Shown in pieces: positions 55,367 through 62,884 of a stretch of DNA of 64,000 nucleotides. Position numbers and translations under genes: made by a program. Origin of the DNA: an uncultured Bacteroidales bacterium. GTDB lineage: Bacteria > Bacteroidota > Bacteroidia > Bacteroidales > Barnesiellaceae. Within the stretch, counting starts at the first letter, position 1; the number at the start of each line of letters is the position of its first letter. Below the pieces are notes generated by a model. The model saw nothing but the letters and a program-made list of their open reading frames with translations. It was not told the DNA's origin and did not search any database. The DNA is taken from NCBI GenBank assembly GCA_949298955.1, contig CASFYQ010000002.1:186001-250000 (forward strand), given 5' to 3'.

Positions 55367-56302
55367 TTATCTTATCCGCAGGACTCTTCCTTCACGCAAG
55401 ATACCATTCCGCTTGATACCGTTCAGCCGGCACAACTGGCTAATAGTAACACCGTATTTATGAGCGATTCGCGACAGAGAGTCACCCTTGCGTACCCGAT
55501 AAGATACATATTTCGCCCCGTTATTGGTACCTTTCGATTTGTATCTTCCGTAACCCAAGCTGCTGGCCAACTCTTTGGGGTTGAAAGTATAGGCATCGGT
55601 ATGAGTCACCTGGTTCACGAAATCGAATATCTTGTTGGGATTAATATCCATGCCCAAGTAACGGGTTTCGAAATGAAGGTGAGGACCGGTAGAACGACCG
55701 GTATTGCCTCCCAAAGCAATGGGATCGCCCACTTTCACGATTTGGTCGGGTTTCACCAGGAATTTGGAGAGATGCCCATAGATGGTTTCGAGGCCATTGT
55801 TGTGACGGATAATCACATAATAGCCATAGCCCCGACGCTCATAGCGGGTGAGTCGCACTTTGCCCGAAAAAGCGGCACGCACGGTATCGCCGATGTGCAG
55901 AGCCAAGTCTACACCCCGGTGCATACGACGACGGCGCCAGCCATAATTCGAGGTAATGTGGCTAATGATGGGCATGCAATATTCCGACACATCGATAGTC
56001 TCTGTCTCGGCCAGCTTTTCGATAGGAACTTTATACGGATTCACCCATGTCTGATCCCAGTTATCGCCATAGATGTCAACCCCGGGGAACTTTTCTTCCT
56101 CCTCTTCGAGCATCTCGAGCAGCGCAATCGAATCGACCAAATTGATGGCCTTGTGTATATTCTGTTGCCCGGCGATAAGATCCTGATGCAACTTGGAGTG
56201 TTGTTGAGTGGAGAGATTTCTATTGTGTTGGGCACTGAGGTTGCCTAACGAAAATGCGATCAGCAGTGGTAGAATACAATGTTTTACTTTCCCGAAATAC
56301 AT
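55367..56302 (-). CDS. M23-family metallopeptidase with LysM domain, exported
   Basis: 311 residues from the ATG at 56300-56302 (MYFGKVKHCILPLLIAFSLG, signal peptide). The frame to 56455 adds 51 residues before the signal and was rejected. The M23 (LytM) domain has the zinc motifs RMHRGVDLAL near residue 130 and GPHLHFETR near 208, with TIYGHLSKF between. A C-terminal LysM domain starts at YRVRKGDSLSRIAHKYGVTI. It is a peptidoglycan endopeptidase or an activator of amidases in the periplasm. The zinc ligands look complete. Confidence 0.9.
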   Translation of the reverse strand: MYFGKVKHCILPLLIAFSLGNLSAQHNRNLSTQQHSKLHQDLIAGQQNIHKAINLVDSIALLEMLEEEEEKFPGVDIYGDNWDQTWVNPYKVPIEKLAETETIDVSEYCMPIISHITSNYGWRRRRMHRGVDLALHIGDTVRAAFSGKVRLTRYERRGYGYYVIIRHNNGLETIYGHLSKFLVKPDQIVKVGDPIALGGNTGRSTGPHLHFETRYLGMDINPNKIFDFVNQVTHTDAYTFNPKELASSLGYGRYKSKGTNNGAKYVSYRVRKGDSLSRIAHKYGVTISQLCRLNGIKRNGILREGRVLRIR

Positions 56303-56561
56303 CTTTGTTTGTTTTTGGCCCGAGCCAAGTCCTAAAAATAAAGAGTCAAAAAAAACAGATTTCCAATAAGCGAATCTTCGATGGATGCGCATTTTTTCAA
56401 ATGCACTTTTCAAAGGTAATAAATTTTGGAGAGAAATGTTCCGTATGGTTAACAATTTTTAGGGGCACAACCGGGCCTATAACGATTTTATACAGCTACA
56501 AATCTATATTTCAATAATTTATACACAATATGTTTTACAACATATAAACGCTATTTCACAC

Positions 56562-58658
56562 TCAACTTATCAAGCCCCAATTTTTTTGCTTCTCGAAAAT
56601 ACGGTTCAACTCTTTCCGCACGATATAATTTTCGGGACGTTCCAGCCGTTCATCACTATCGAGCAACGCATTCGCTTCGTCGCGGGCCGTTTGCAGAATT
56701 TGCCCGTCTTTGGCCAGATTGGCGATTTGCAGGTTAAAGGCGATGCCACTTTGCTGGGTGCCCTCCATATCGCCGGGCCCCCGCATCTGCATATCGGCCT
56801 CGGCAATCCGGAAACCGTCGTTGGTCTCGGTCATGAGTTCGAGCCGTTTACGGGTATCTTGGTTGATTTTATACGAGGTCATGAGTATGCAATAAGACTG
56901 CTCGGCTCCACGGCCTACCCGCCCTCGCAACTGGTGGAGCTGGGCCAGCCCGAACCGCTCGGCATTCTCGATAATCATAACCGAGGCATTAGGCACATTC
57001 ACCCCCACCTCGATAACGGTGGTCGCCACCATAATCTGAGCTTCGCCCGAGACGAACTTCTGCATCTCGGCCTCCTTCTCGGCAGCTTTCATTTTGCCAT
57101 GAACCATGCAGACCCGATACTCGGGGAAAACCTCCCGTATGTGGTCATAGCCATTTTCGAGGTTTTTCAAGTCGCTCTTCTCGCTCTCCTGAATAAGGGG
57201 ATAGACGATATAGGCCTGACGCCCGATTTGCAGCTGCTTGCGCAACGCGGCATAGAGTTGCGCCCGCCGATTGTCGTATTGGAGTAAAGTTTGTATGGGT
57301 TTACGCCCGGGCGGCAACTGGTCGATGACCGACACATCGAGGTCGCCATAGACCGTCATGGCCAATGTACGCGGGATAGGCGTGGCGGTCATAACGAGGA
57401 TATGGGGCGGAATCTTGTTCTTCCGCCAGAGACGGGCCCGCTGTTCGACACCGAACCGATGCTGCTCATCGATAACGACAAAACCCAGGTTGGCAAAGGC
57501 AACCGTATCTTCAAGCAAAGCGTGGGTACCTATGAGCAAATTGACCTCGCCGGTGAGCAATCCGTCGAGAATGGGAGCCCGGCGTTTCTTGGGAACCGAC
57601 CCGGTGAGGAGCTCGATGCGCAACCCCAATGGCTCGACCAGCTCTTTCAACCCTTCATAGTGTTGGGTTGCCAGGATTTCGGTGGGAGCCATCAGACATG
57701 CCTGGTAACCGTTATCGACAGCAATGAGCATGCTCATAAGAGCCACCAAGGTCTTCCCGCTGCCCACATCGCCCTGCAACAGCCGATTCATCTGCCGACC
57801 GCTCCCCATGTCGGCCCGAATCTCCTTGATAACCCGTTTTTGGGCATCGGTCAACTCGAAAGGCAGCACATGATGGTAGAAATTGTTGAAACAGTCGCCG
57901 ACATGCCCAAACCGAAACCCGCCCAGTTTTTGATTTCGCAGCCGGGTATATCGCAAGATGTGTAGTTGCAGGTAGAACAACTCCTCGAATTTAAGCCGCA
58001 TCTCGGCCCGACGCAAATGATTGACCGAGACCGGGAAATGGATATTGCGCAAGGCATCGGTAAGCCCCATCAGCTGCAAATGCGAAATCACGGAGGCAGG
58101 CAACGTCTCGGGCAAAGGTGCCTGTATCCCGGACAGCAAGGTATAAACCATCTTCTGCAAAGCCTTGGAGTTGAGAAAGGCATTCTTCATCTTTTCGGTC
58201 GTAGTATAGTAGCCTTGCAGGCCGGCGGTATTGTCGATGCGATCGTCGATGGGGTCGAGCTCGGGGTGTGCGATATTGAATTTCCCGTTGAAAAGGGTAG
58301 GTTTCCCAAACAAGGTATACTCCGTGCCCGGCTTGTAACGGTCGGTAATGTAGCGTATTCCCTTGAACCAGACAAGTTCGATTACCCCCGTGCCGTCGGT
58401 AAAGAGCGCGACAAGACGGCGCCTGGCTCCCTCGCCGAGGGTATTGTACGAAACGATGCGACCCCGCAGCTGAATATAGGGCATACCCCCATCGATTTCG
58501 CTTATTTTGTAAGTCTTGCTGCGATCGATATACTTGTAGGGATAATAGTGGAGCAGGTCGAGATAGGTGAATATCTCCAACTCCTTGTTGAGGAGTTCGG
58601 CCCGTTTGGGCCCGACTCCGGGCAGGTACTTGATGTCGAGGCTGGCCAAATCGTTCAT
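56562..58658 (-). CDS. recG: ATP-dependent DNA helicase RecG
   Basis: 698 residues. The N-terminal wedge domain starts DIKYLPGVGPKRAELLNKEL. Helicase motifs include Walker A LLQGDVGSGKTLVALMSML near residue 290, the DEQH box VVIDEQHRFGVEQRARL, TATPIPRTLAMT, and the C-terminal LRGRVGRGAEQSYC and RGPGDMEGTQQSG motifs specific to RecG. It unwinds branched DNA at stalled forks. Its start overlaps the ispD stop by 4 bp, so the two are one operon driven by the promoter repeat upstream of ispD. Confidence 0.97.
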   Translation of the reverse strand: MNDLASLDIKYLPGVGPKRAELLNKELEIFTYLDLLHYYPYKYIDRSKTYKISEIDGGMPYIQLRGRIVSYNTLGEGARRRLVALFTDGTGVIELVWFKGIRYITDRYKPGTEYTLFGKPTLFNGKFNIAHPELDPIDDRIDNTAGLQGYYTTTEKMKNAFLNSKALQKMVYTLLSGIQAPLPETLPASVISHLQLMGLTDALRNIHFPVSVNHLRRAEMRLKFEELFYLQLHILRYTRLRNQKLGGFRFGHVGDCFNNFYHHVLPFELTDAQKRVIKEIRADMGSGRQMNRLLQGDVGSGKTLVALMSMLIAVDNGYQACLMAPTEILATQHYEGLKELVEPLGLRIELLTGSVPKKRRAPILDGLLTGEVNLLIGTHALLEDTVAFANLGFVVIDEQHRFGVEQRARLWRKNKIPPHILVMTATPIPRTLAMTVYGDLDVSVIDQLPPGRKPIQTLLQYDNRRAQLYAALRKQLQIGRQAYIVYPLIQESEKSDLKNLENGYDHIREVFPEYRVCMVHGKMKAAEKEAEMQKFVSGEAQIMVATTVIEVGVNVPNASVMIIENAERFGLAQLHQLRGRVGRGAEQSYCILMTSYKINQDTRKRLELMTETNDGFRIAEADMQMRGPGDMEGTQQSGIAFNLQIANLAKDGQILQTARDEANALLDSDERLERPENYIVRKELNRIFEKQKNWGLIS

Positions 58659-59323
58659 CGGAAAAGTAAAATTTCGGCCAAAGCCAAGTCTACGGGGAGG
58701 GTTATTTTCAGATTCTCCCGGTTACCCTCGACCAGACGAGGGCTATATCCGGCCGCCTCGTAAACCGAGGCATCATCGGTAAAAGTCGGCCGATAAGGCT
58801 GCTCGTAAGCCCGCTTTATCTCGCCGCATCGAAATGTTTGAGGGGTCTGTACCGCCACGAAACAACTGCGGTCTACCGCCCGGCTGGCATCATCGGGGAG
58901 AATCTGCCGCAAGGAATCGGTAAGCGGGAGTGTAGGGATAGCCCCGCCGCAAGACTCGGTCACCGAAAAACAACGCTCGATTACCGCATGGGCAACCAAC
59001 GGACGCACCCCGTCATGAATAGCCACAAGACCCTCGTCGGGAAGAAGCGACAGCCCGTTGCGCACCGAGTGGAAGCGAGTCTCCCCTCCGGTAGCGATAC
59101 GGTGCGGAACAGCGACAGACTGCTCGGCACACAGCTGTCGCCAATACGCCTGCTGCTCGGCGGGAAGCACGACAACCAGTTCCATCGAAGAGTCGAACCG
59201 ATAGAAATTCTCGAGTGTATGAGCCAAGACGGCTTTCCCCGCCAAAGGCAAAAACTGCTTGGGCAGTTCGCTACCCATGCGGGTGCCTTTACCGCCGGCT
59301 ACTATGATTGCATATCGTTTCAT
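58655..59323 (-). CDS. ispD: 2-C-methyl-D-erythritol 4-phosphate cytidylyltransferase
   Basis: 222 residues from the ATG at 59321-59323 (MKRYAIIVAGGKGTRMGSEL). The longer frame to 59383 reads through the promoter repeat and was rejected. The nucleotide-binding signature AGGKGTRMGSELPKQF, IHDGVRPLV near residue 100 and the C-terminal YRPTFTDDASVYEAAG are as expected. It is the third enzyme of the MEP isoprenoid pathway. The promoter boxes lie at 59374-59343, giving a leader of about 14 nt. Confidence 0.95.
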   Translation of the reverse strand: MKRYAIIVAGGKGTRMGSELPKQFLPLAGKAVLAHTLENFYRFDSSMELVVVLPAEQQAYWRQLCAEQSVAVPHRIATGGETRFHSVRNGLSLLPDEGLVAIHDGVRPLVAHAVIERCFSVTESCGGAIPTLPLTDSLRQILPDDASRAVDRSCFVAVQTPQTFRCGEIKRAYEQPYRPTFTDDASVYEAAGYSPRLVEGNRENLKITLPVDLALAEILLFR

Positions 59324-59342
59324 CGCGCGCGTTTTTATGTTG

Positions 59343-59392
59343 CAAAGATACTGAAAGGTGAGGGCAGAGACAAATGAAAACATGTGTTTTCA
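59343..59392 (-). repeat. Dispersed promoter repeat, one unit upstream of ispD
   Basis: On the minus strand: inverted repeat TGAAAACA-TG-TGTTTTCA (59392-59375), touching the -33 box TTTG (59374-59371), then 20 nt and the -7 box TATCTTTG (59350-59343). Nearly identical to the unit upstream of priA over the whole stretch. Confidence 0.78.
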
Positions 59393-59496
59393 AGTTGGGA
59401 TATGCACTCTCCCGAAAAACAGAGGGTAACAATCCATACCGAAAGCAAAAGGTGGGGAAGAAAACAGATGAGGGGCCGGCCCGTTCACAGGTTCGC

Positions 59497-59626
59497 AAAA
59501 AAAAGACTTTGTGGACGATTCCTCCTTTTCAGGTGTTATTGGGTCAAAAAAACTATGCTCACGCACAGAGGGGATCTCAAAATAACGATTCACATCGTAT
59601 CATTATAGAATCGATCCACAAAGTCT
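59497..59626 (-). terminator. Outer terminator of the DUF5106 gene, long split stem
   Basis: On the minus strand AGACTTTGTGGA plus CGATTC (59626-59608, one bulged T) pairs with GAATCG plus TCCACAAAGTCT (59521-59504), an 18-bp stem followed by eight T counting the last stem base (59504-59497). The loop is about 86 nt and contains a second terminator. The left arm begins inside the TAG stop codon of the gene. Confidence 0.7.
59546..59568 (-). terminator. Inner terminator of the DUF5106 gene
   Basis: On the minus strand CTGTGC-GTGA-GCATAG (59568-59553, GNRA-type loop, one G-T pair) followed by seven T (59552-59546). It lies within the loop of the larger stem. Confidence 0.65.
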
Positions 59627-60530
59627 ATTCTTTTACTTTTATCGTCTGCTCTATCTCTTCGAGCGTGGTATTACGCAAAATTATCTTTTTATCCTTATCC
59701 AGCAGATACATTGCCGGCATAATACGCAAATCGAAATAACGATCGCCCTCTTCCATCGAGGCCACAGTCCACTCTTTGGGGTATTCTCCTATTTTAGCCA
59801 GCCACTCTTCGGTCTCTCCGTCGGGATAAAGCGACAGCACAACGAGCCGCTCCTCGCGTGTGGCTTGCAACAAAACCTGCGACACACTCAACCGCAATGT
59901 CGCAATCGAACAATCGTCGCAGTCGGGATCGTTGATATAAAGCAGAATATAGGGCGATTTCTGTTTCTTGATTTTATACCGTTTATCACTCCCGGGCAAT
60001 TTATATTCAAAGTTGGTTATCGTCATGCCCAGTTGATTCTTTGTCATCACATCGCACTGATAGGAGTAGCGTAACTTGCGCAACTTATCTATCTTCTTCG
60101 AGTCGACCACCGCTTGGGCAAAAGGCAAATAAGCCTCTTCACTGACGAATGGCCCTTGCCCGCTGTACAGATATTTGTCGGCAATGTCGGCATAGAGCAA
60201 TAGAATATCGCCATCGGTCGATGCCCGCTCCAACAAATGACCTATCGATTTCATCGTGCTCTCTCGCGAGGCGATGCGCATAATCGACGTAAAATCGACA
60301 AAGGCCTGCTCTACGACCAGCGGTGCTTCGAGATAGGCCCGGTTCTCCACCTCAAATTTGTCCCAATAATGCTCTATGAGATATTCGCTCCTTACGTCGG
60401 GCGTCGTCAAGCTATCGGGGATATCGGGTAATTGGTAAGGGGCCACGGCATTCTCTTGTGCTCCTGCCACTGCAAAAGCGCCCAGAACCAAAGCCAGCAT
60501 CATACAAATTTTCAGCACTTTTCCTACCAT
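59625..60530 (-). CDS. DUF5106/thioredoxin-like protein, exported
   Basis: 301 residues with a signal peptide (ICMMLALVLGAFAVAGAQ). The middle part (about residues 35-165, with SLTTPDVRSEYLIEHYWDKF) matches the DUF5106-type region, and the C-terminal half is thioredoxin-like with a CxxC-type motif DPDCDDCSIATLRLS near residue 205 and IMPAMYLLDKDKKIILRNTT at the end. It is probably a periplasmic thiol protein; the partner is unknown. The promoter is a copy of the dispersed repeat; two nested terminators follow it. Confidence 0.8.
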   Translation of the reverse strand: MVGKVLKICMMLALVLGAFAVAGAQENAVAPYQLPDIPDSLTTPDVRSEYLIEHYWDKFEVENRAYLEAPLVVEQAFVDFTSIMRIASRESTMKSIGHLLERASTDGDILLLYADIADKYLYSGQGPFVSEEAYLPFAQAVVDSKKIDKLRKLRYSYQCDVMTKNQLGMTITNFEYKLPGSDKRYKIKKQKSPYILLYINDPDCDDCSIATLRLSVSQVLLQATREERLVVLSLYPDGETEEWLAKIGEYPKEWTVASMEEGDRYFDLRIMPAMYLLDKDKKIILRNTTLEEIEQTIKVKE

Positions 60531-60596
60531 AAGAGCAATTCAACTTATCAACAAAACCCATACCGATGTTCCTTATACATTAAAACATCTGCATGA

Positions 60597-60773
60597 CAAA
60601 AAAATAGCGAAAGGCGAAAACAGCGAGTCAAACTTGCTTGAACTTTTTGCCGAGCCGCAGCCTGTTTTCGCAGTATGCAAAGATAGTGAAAAGCGAGAGC
60701 AGAGACAACCGAAAATAAGATTTTCAAGTTGGCTATGCCGAGCCGCAGCCTATTTTCGCAGTATGCAAAGATA
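60597..60773 (-). repeat. Dispersed promoter repeat, two tandem units upstream of the DUF5106 gene
   Basis: Two units read on the minus strand. The middle -7 box is TATCTTTG (60685-60678) with TTG 20 nt upstream (60708-60706) and an inverted repeat GAAAAT-AAG-ATTTTC (60711-60725, either strand). A further box TATCTTTG lies at 60773-60766. The gene-proximal end near 60597-60606 has a degenerate box in an A run. Both units contain the block GAGCCGCAGCCT followed by TTTTCGCAGTATGCAAAGATA-like sequence. Confidence 0.75.
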
Positions 60774-60876
60774 GACAAATTATCTAACTCTGCAATCCCG
60801 CTCCCCTTTTTTATTTACTCTATGGGAAAAGAAAAGCCAAAGAGAGGCGATATTTTCGAGGGGAAAATCCTATTTC
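60774..60876. other. Intergenic region between the promoter repeat and the MATE gene
   Basis: No gene or clear terminator was recognised, so read-through from the MATE gene into the repeat is possible. Confidence 0.4.
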
Positions 60877-62217
60877 TCAGATTTTTTTATCGGCCCATTT
60901 CCCTTTCCTCATATAGGTTGCCGAGAAAAGCAATATACCGAGGGCATAGACATGCTCGGTAGTCCAGCACAGAGCCACGTCGACCCGCAGCCAGAACACC
61001 ATCACCACCACATAGACGACATAAATGAGCAATGTGACCAGCTCCAACAAAAAGGCCATGCGGGTATTGCCCGTGCCCGAAACAGTTTGAAAATAGATAT
61101 TGCCCGGCACAATGAGCAGATAGGCCGAACAAAGGACAAAAAGCGACGGCACCGAAGCGGCTACGAGGTCGGGCATATCGGTATAGATGTGCAGCACGAC
61201 AGTAGGGAAAAGAACAAAAAAGAGAATCAATGGCAATTCAAAAAGATAGGTCATGCGAATGCACTGCCCCAATGTACCCCGCACATACCGGGCATCGTCG
61301 GCCCCGATAAGGTTGCTGACAAGCGTACTGCACGTCGAAGCAAAGGCGATGACAACCATAAAGGGCAGAGCCGACACATTGCGGATAATGTTGGTTATCG
61401 CCAACGGGCGTTCGCCCAAATGTTCGACCGCAATGAAAAAGAGAAACCAGGTAGACATCGAAACGAAATTCTGGATCATGGTCCATACCGAGGTGTTCAA
61501 GATATGCCGCAACGAATCGCCCCGATGCAGCCCGAAGGTATTCAAACCATACTTGCGGACATCGACCCGCATGCGGGTATAAACCACAAAGAAGAGTACC
61601 GAGACCAACTCGGCCAGCGACGAACCGATGGCAGCTCCCGCAATGCCCATAGCCGGGAAACCCAATTTACCGAAAACGAAAATATAGTTGAAGACCACAT
61701 TCGACAGCACCATAACCACCGAATTGAGGGTCAGCGTCTTGGTCTGTGTAGTTCCCACGAAAAAAGCCCTGAACATCACAGCGACGAATGCAAAGAAGAA
61801 GCCATAGACCCGCCAGCGGATATAACTCATGGCTGCCTCGTAGACATGAGGCGAGTCGATAAACTTGGCCAAAAGTATGGGCGAAATGAAATAGGAGCAG
61901 ACAAAGAGCACCAAGGCTACCCCCAGCAGAAACAGCGTCCCCTTGTAGAAGATGGGGCCTATGCGGGTGTAGTTTCCCTCGCCATTGCGACGACCCATGA
62001 TAATTTGCGCCCCCAGGCTGAACCCGAAGGCTATCATATAGAAAGTCATGTAATAGACCCCGGCAATGGCCGAAGCCCCCAGCTCAACCTCTCCTACCCG
62101 TCCCATGAAAGCTGTATCGGTCATGCCGATAAGCTGCTCCATCACCAGACTGATGAGTATGGGATAGGCAATGACCCAAATCTGCTTATAGCTGTATTTT
62201 ACCGGATTACTCGCCAT
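60877..62217 (-). CDS. MATE-family multidrug efflux transporter
   Basis: 446 residues from the ATG at 62215-62217 (MASNPVKYSYKQIWVIAYPI). The frame to 62274 adds 19 residues inside the upstream gene. There are about 12 transmembrane helices, with ISLVMEQLIGMTDTAFMGRV near residue 20 and the mirrored half near residue 240 (FVSMSTWFLFFIAVEHLG), plus VSGTGNTRMAFLLELVTLL near 385. It exports cationic or organic compounds by ion antiport; the substrate is unknown. It overlaps the DUF3109 gene by 11 bp. Confidence 0.92.
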   Translation of the reverse strand: MASNPVKYSYKQIWVIAYPILISLVMEQLIGMTDTAFMGRVGEVELGASAIAGVYYMTFYMIAFGFSLGAQIIMGRRNGEGNYTRIGPIFYKGTLFLLGVALVLFVCSYFISPILLAKFIDSPHVYEAAMSYIRWRVYGFFFAFVAVMFRAFFVGTTQTKTLTLNSVVMVLSNVVFNYIFVFGKLGFPAMGIAGAAIGSSLAELVSVLFFVVYTRMRVDVRKYGLNTFGLHRGDSLRHILNTSVWTMIQNFVSMSTWFLFFIAVEHLGERPLAITNIIRNVSALPFMVVIAFASTCSTLVSNLIGADDARYVRGTLGQCIRMTYLFELPLILFFVLFPTVVLHIYTDMPDLVAASVPSLFVLCSAYLLIVPGNIYFQTVSGTGNTRMAFLLELVTLLIYVVYVVVMVFWLRVDVALCWTTEHVYALGILLFSATYMRKGKWADKKI

Positions 62218-62815
62218 ACTGTTGCAAATAGGCTTCGGCAGCCTCACAAAGTTCGTTATACCAAGCTTCTCCAAACCGACGAATCAACGGCTCTTTCAAG
62301 AACTCATAAACCCGCACCTTTTCGCGACGGCCCAACACCTCGCCGGCCTTGCAGATTTTCCAACGGTGATAATTCACCGCCGAGAAATCGGGATACTCTT
62401 TCAAGCGTATGGGATAGAGATGGCACGAAAGGGGTTTGTAAAAATCGATTTTCCCGGCACGAAAAGCCTTCTCGATGGCACACTGGCACATGCCGTTCTT
62501 GTCGTAACAGGTAAACACACAGTCTTTACCGTTGACAATCGAGGTGACCAGGTCGCCCTCTTCATCGACATAAGCTACCCCTTGTTGCTCGATTACCCGC
62601 CGGGCCTCGGGCAACAAGTCGTCCCACACCACCCCGAGAATCTCTTTGAGTTTGCGGCACTCCTCCTCGGAGACCGGTGCTCCGGCGTCGCCTTCGACAC
62701 AACAGGCTCCCAGACATTTCTCCAAGTTGCAAACAAAAAAACGCTCTACGACGTCGAGGCTCACCAGAGCACGGCCTACTTGCAGCATAATTTCCTCGGT
62801 TTCGATTGATTTCAT
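62207..62815 (-). CDS. DUF3109 family cysteine-rich protein
   Basis: 202 residues. The N-terminal Cys cluster (VCNLEKCLGACCVEGDAGAP near residue 28) and later Cys in DCVFTCYDKNGMCQCAIEKA and LSCHLYPIRLKEYP are the hallmark of DUF3109, which resembles the zinc/iron-cluster-binding YkgJ group. The function is unknown. It lies between gpmI and the MATE gene and overlaps the latter by 11 bp. Confidence 0.87.
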   Translation of the reverse strand: MKSIETEEIMLQVGRALVSLDVVERFFVCNLEKCLGACCVEGDAGAPVSEEECRKLKEILGVVWDDLLPEARRVIEQQGVAYVDEEGDLVTSIVNGKDCVFTCYDKNGMCQCAIEKAFRAGKIDFYKPLSCHLYPIRLKEYPDFSAVNYHRWKICKAGEVLGRREKVRVYEFLKEPLIRRFGEAWYNELCEAAEAYLQQYGE

Positions 62816-62832
62816 CAGTGATTACAAGGCAG

Positions 62833-62862
62833 AAAAGCCGGAGTGCAAGTTTGCACTCCGGC
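62833..62862 (-). terminator. Intrinsic terminator after gpmI
   Basis: A perfect 12-bp stem (62851-62862 with 62837-62848, 2-nt centre), followed on the minus strand by four T. It separates gpmI from the DUF3109-MATE pair. Confidence 0.85.
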
Positions 62863-62884
62863 ATATTTCCTTCATAGATTACAG

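Noticed and set aside
59390-59593. 67-codon minus-strand frame between ispD and the DUF5106 gene
   Set aside because: It lies across the nested terminators and has no start signal or family; the DNA structure explains it better.
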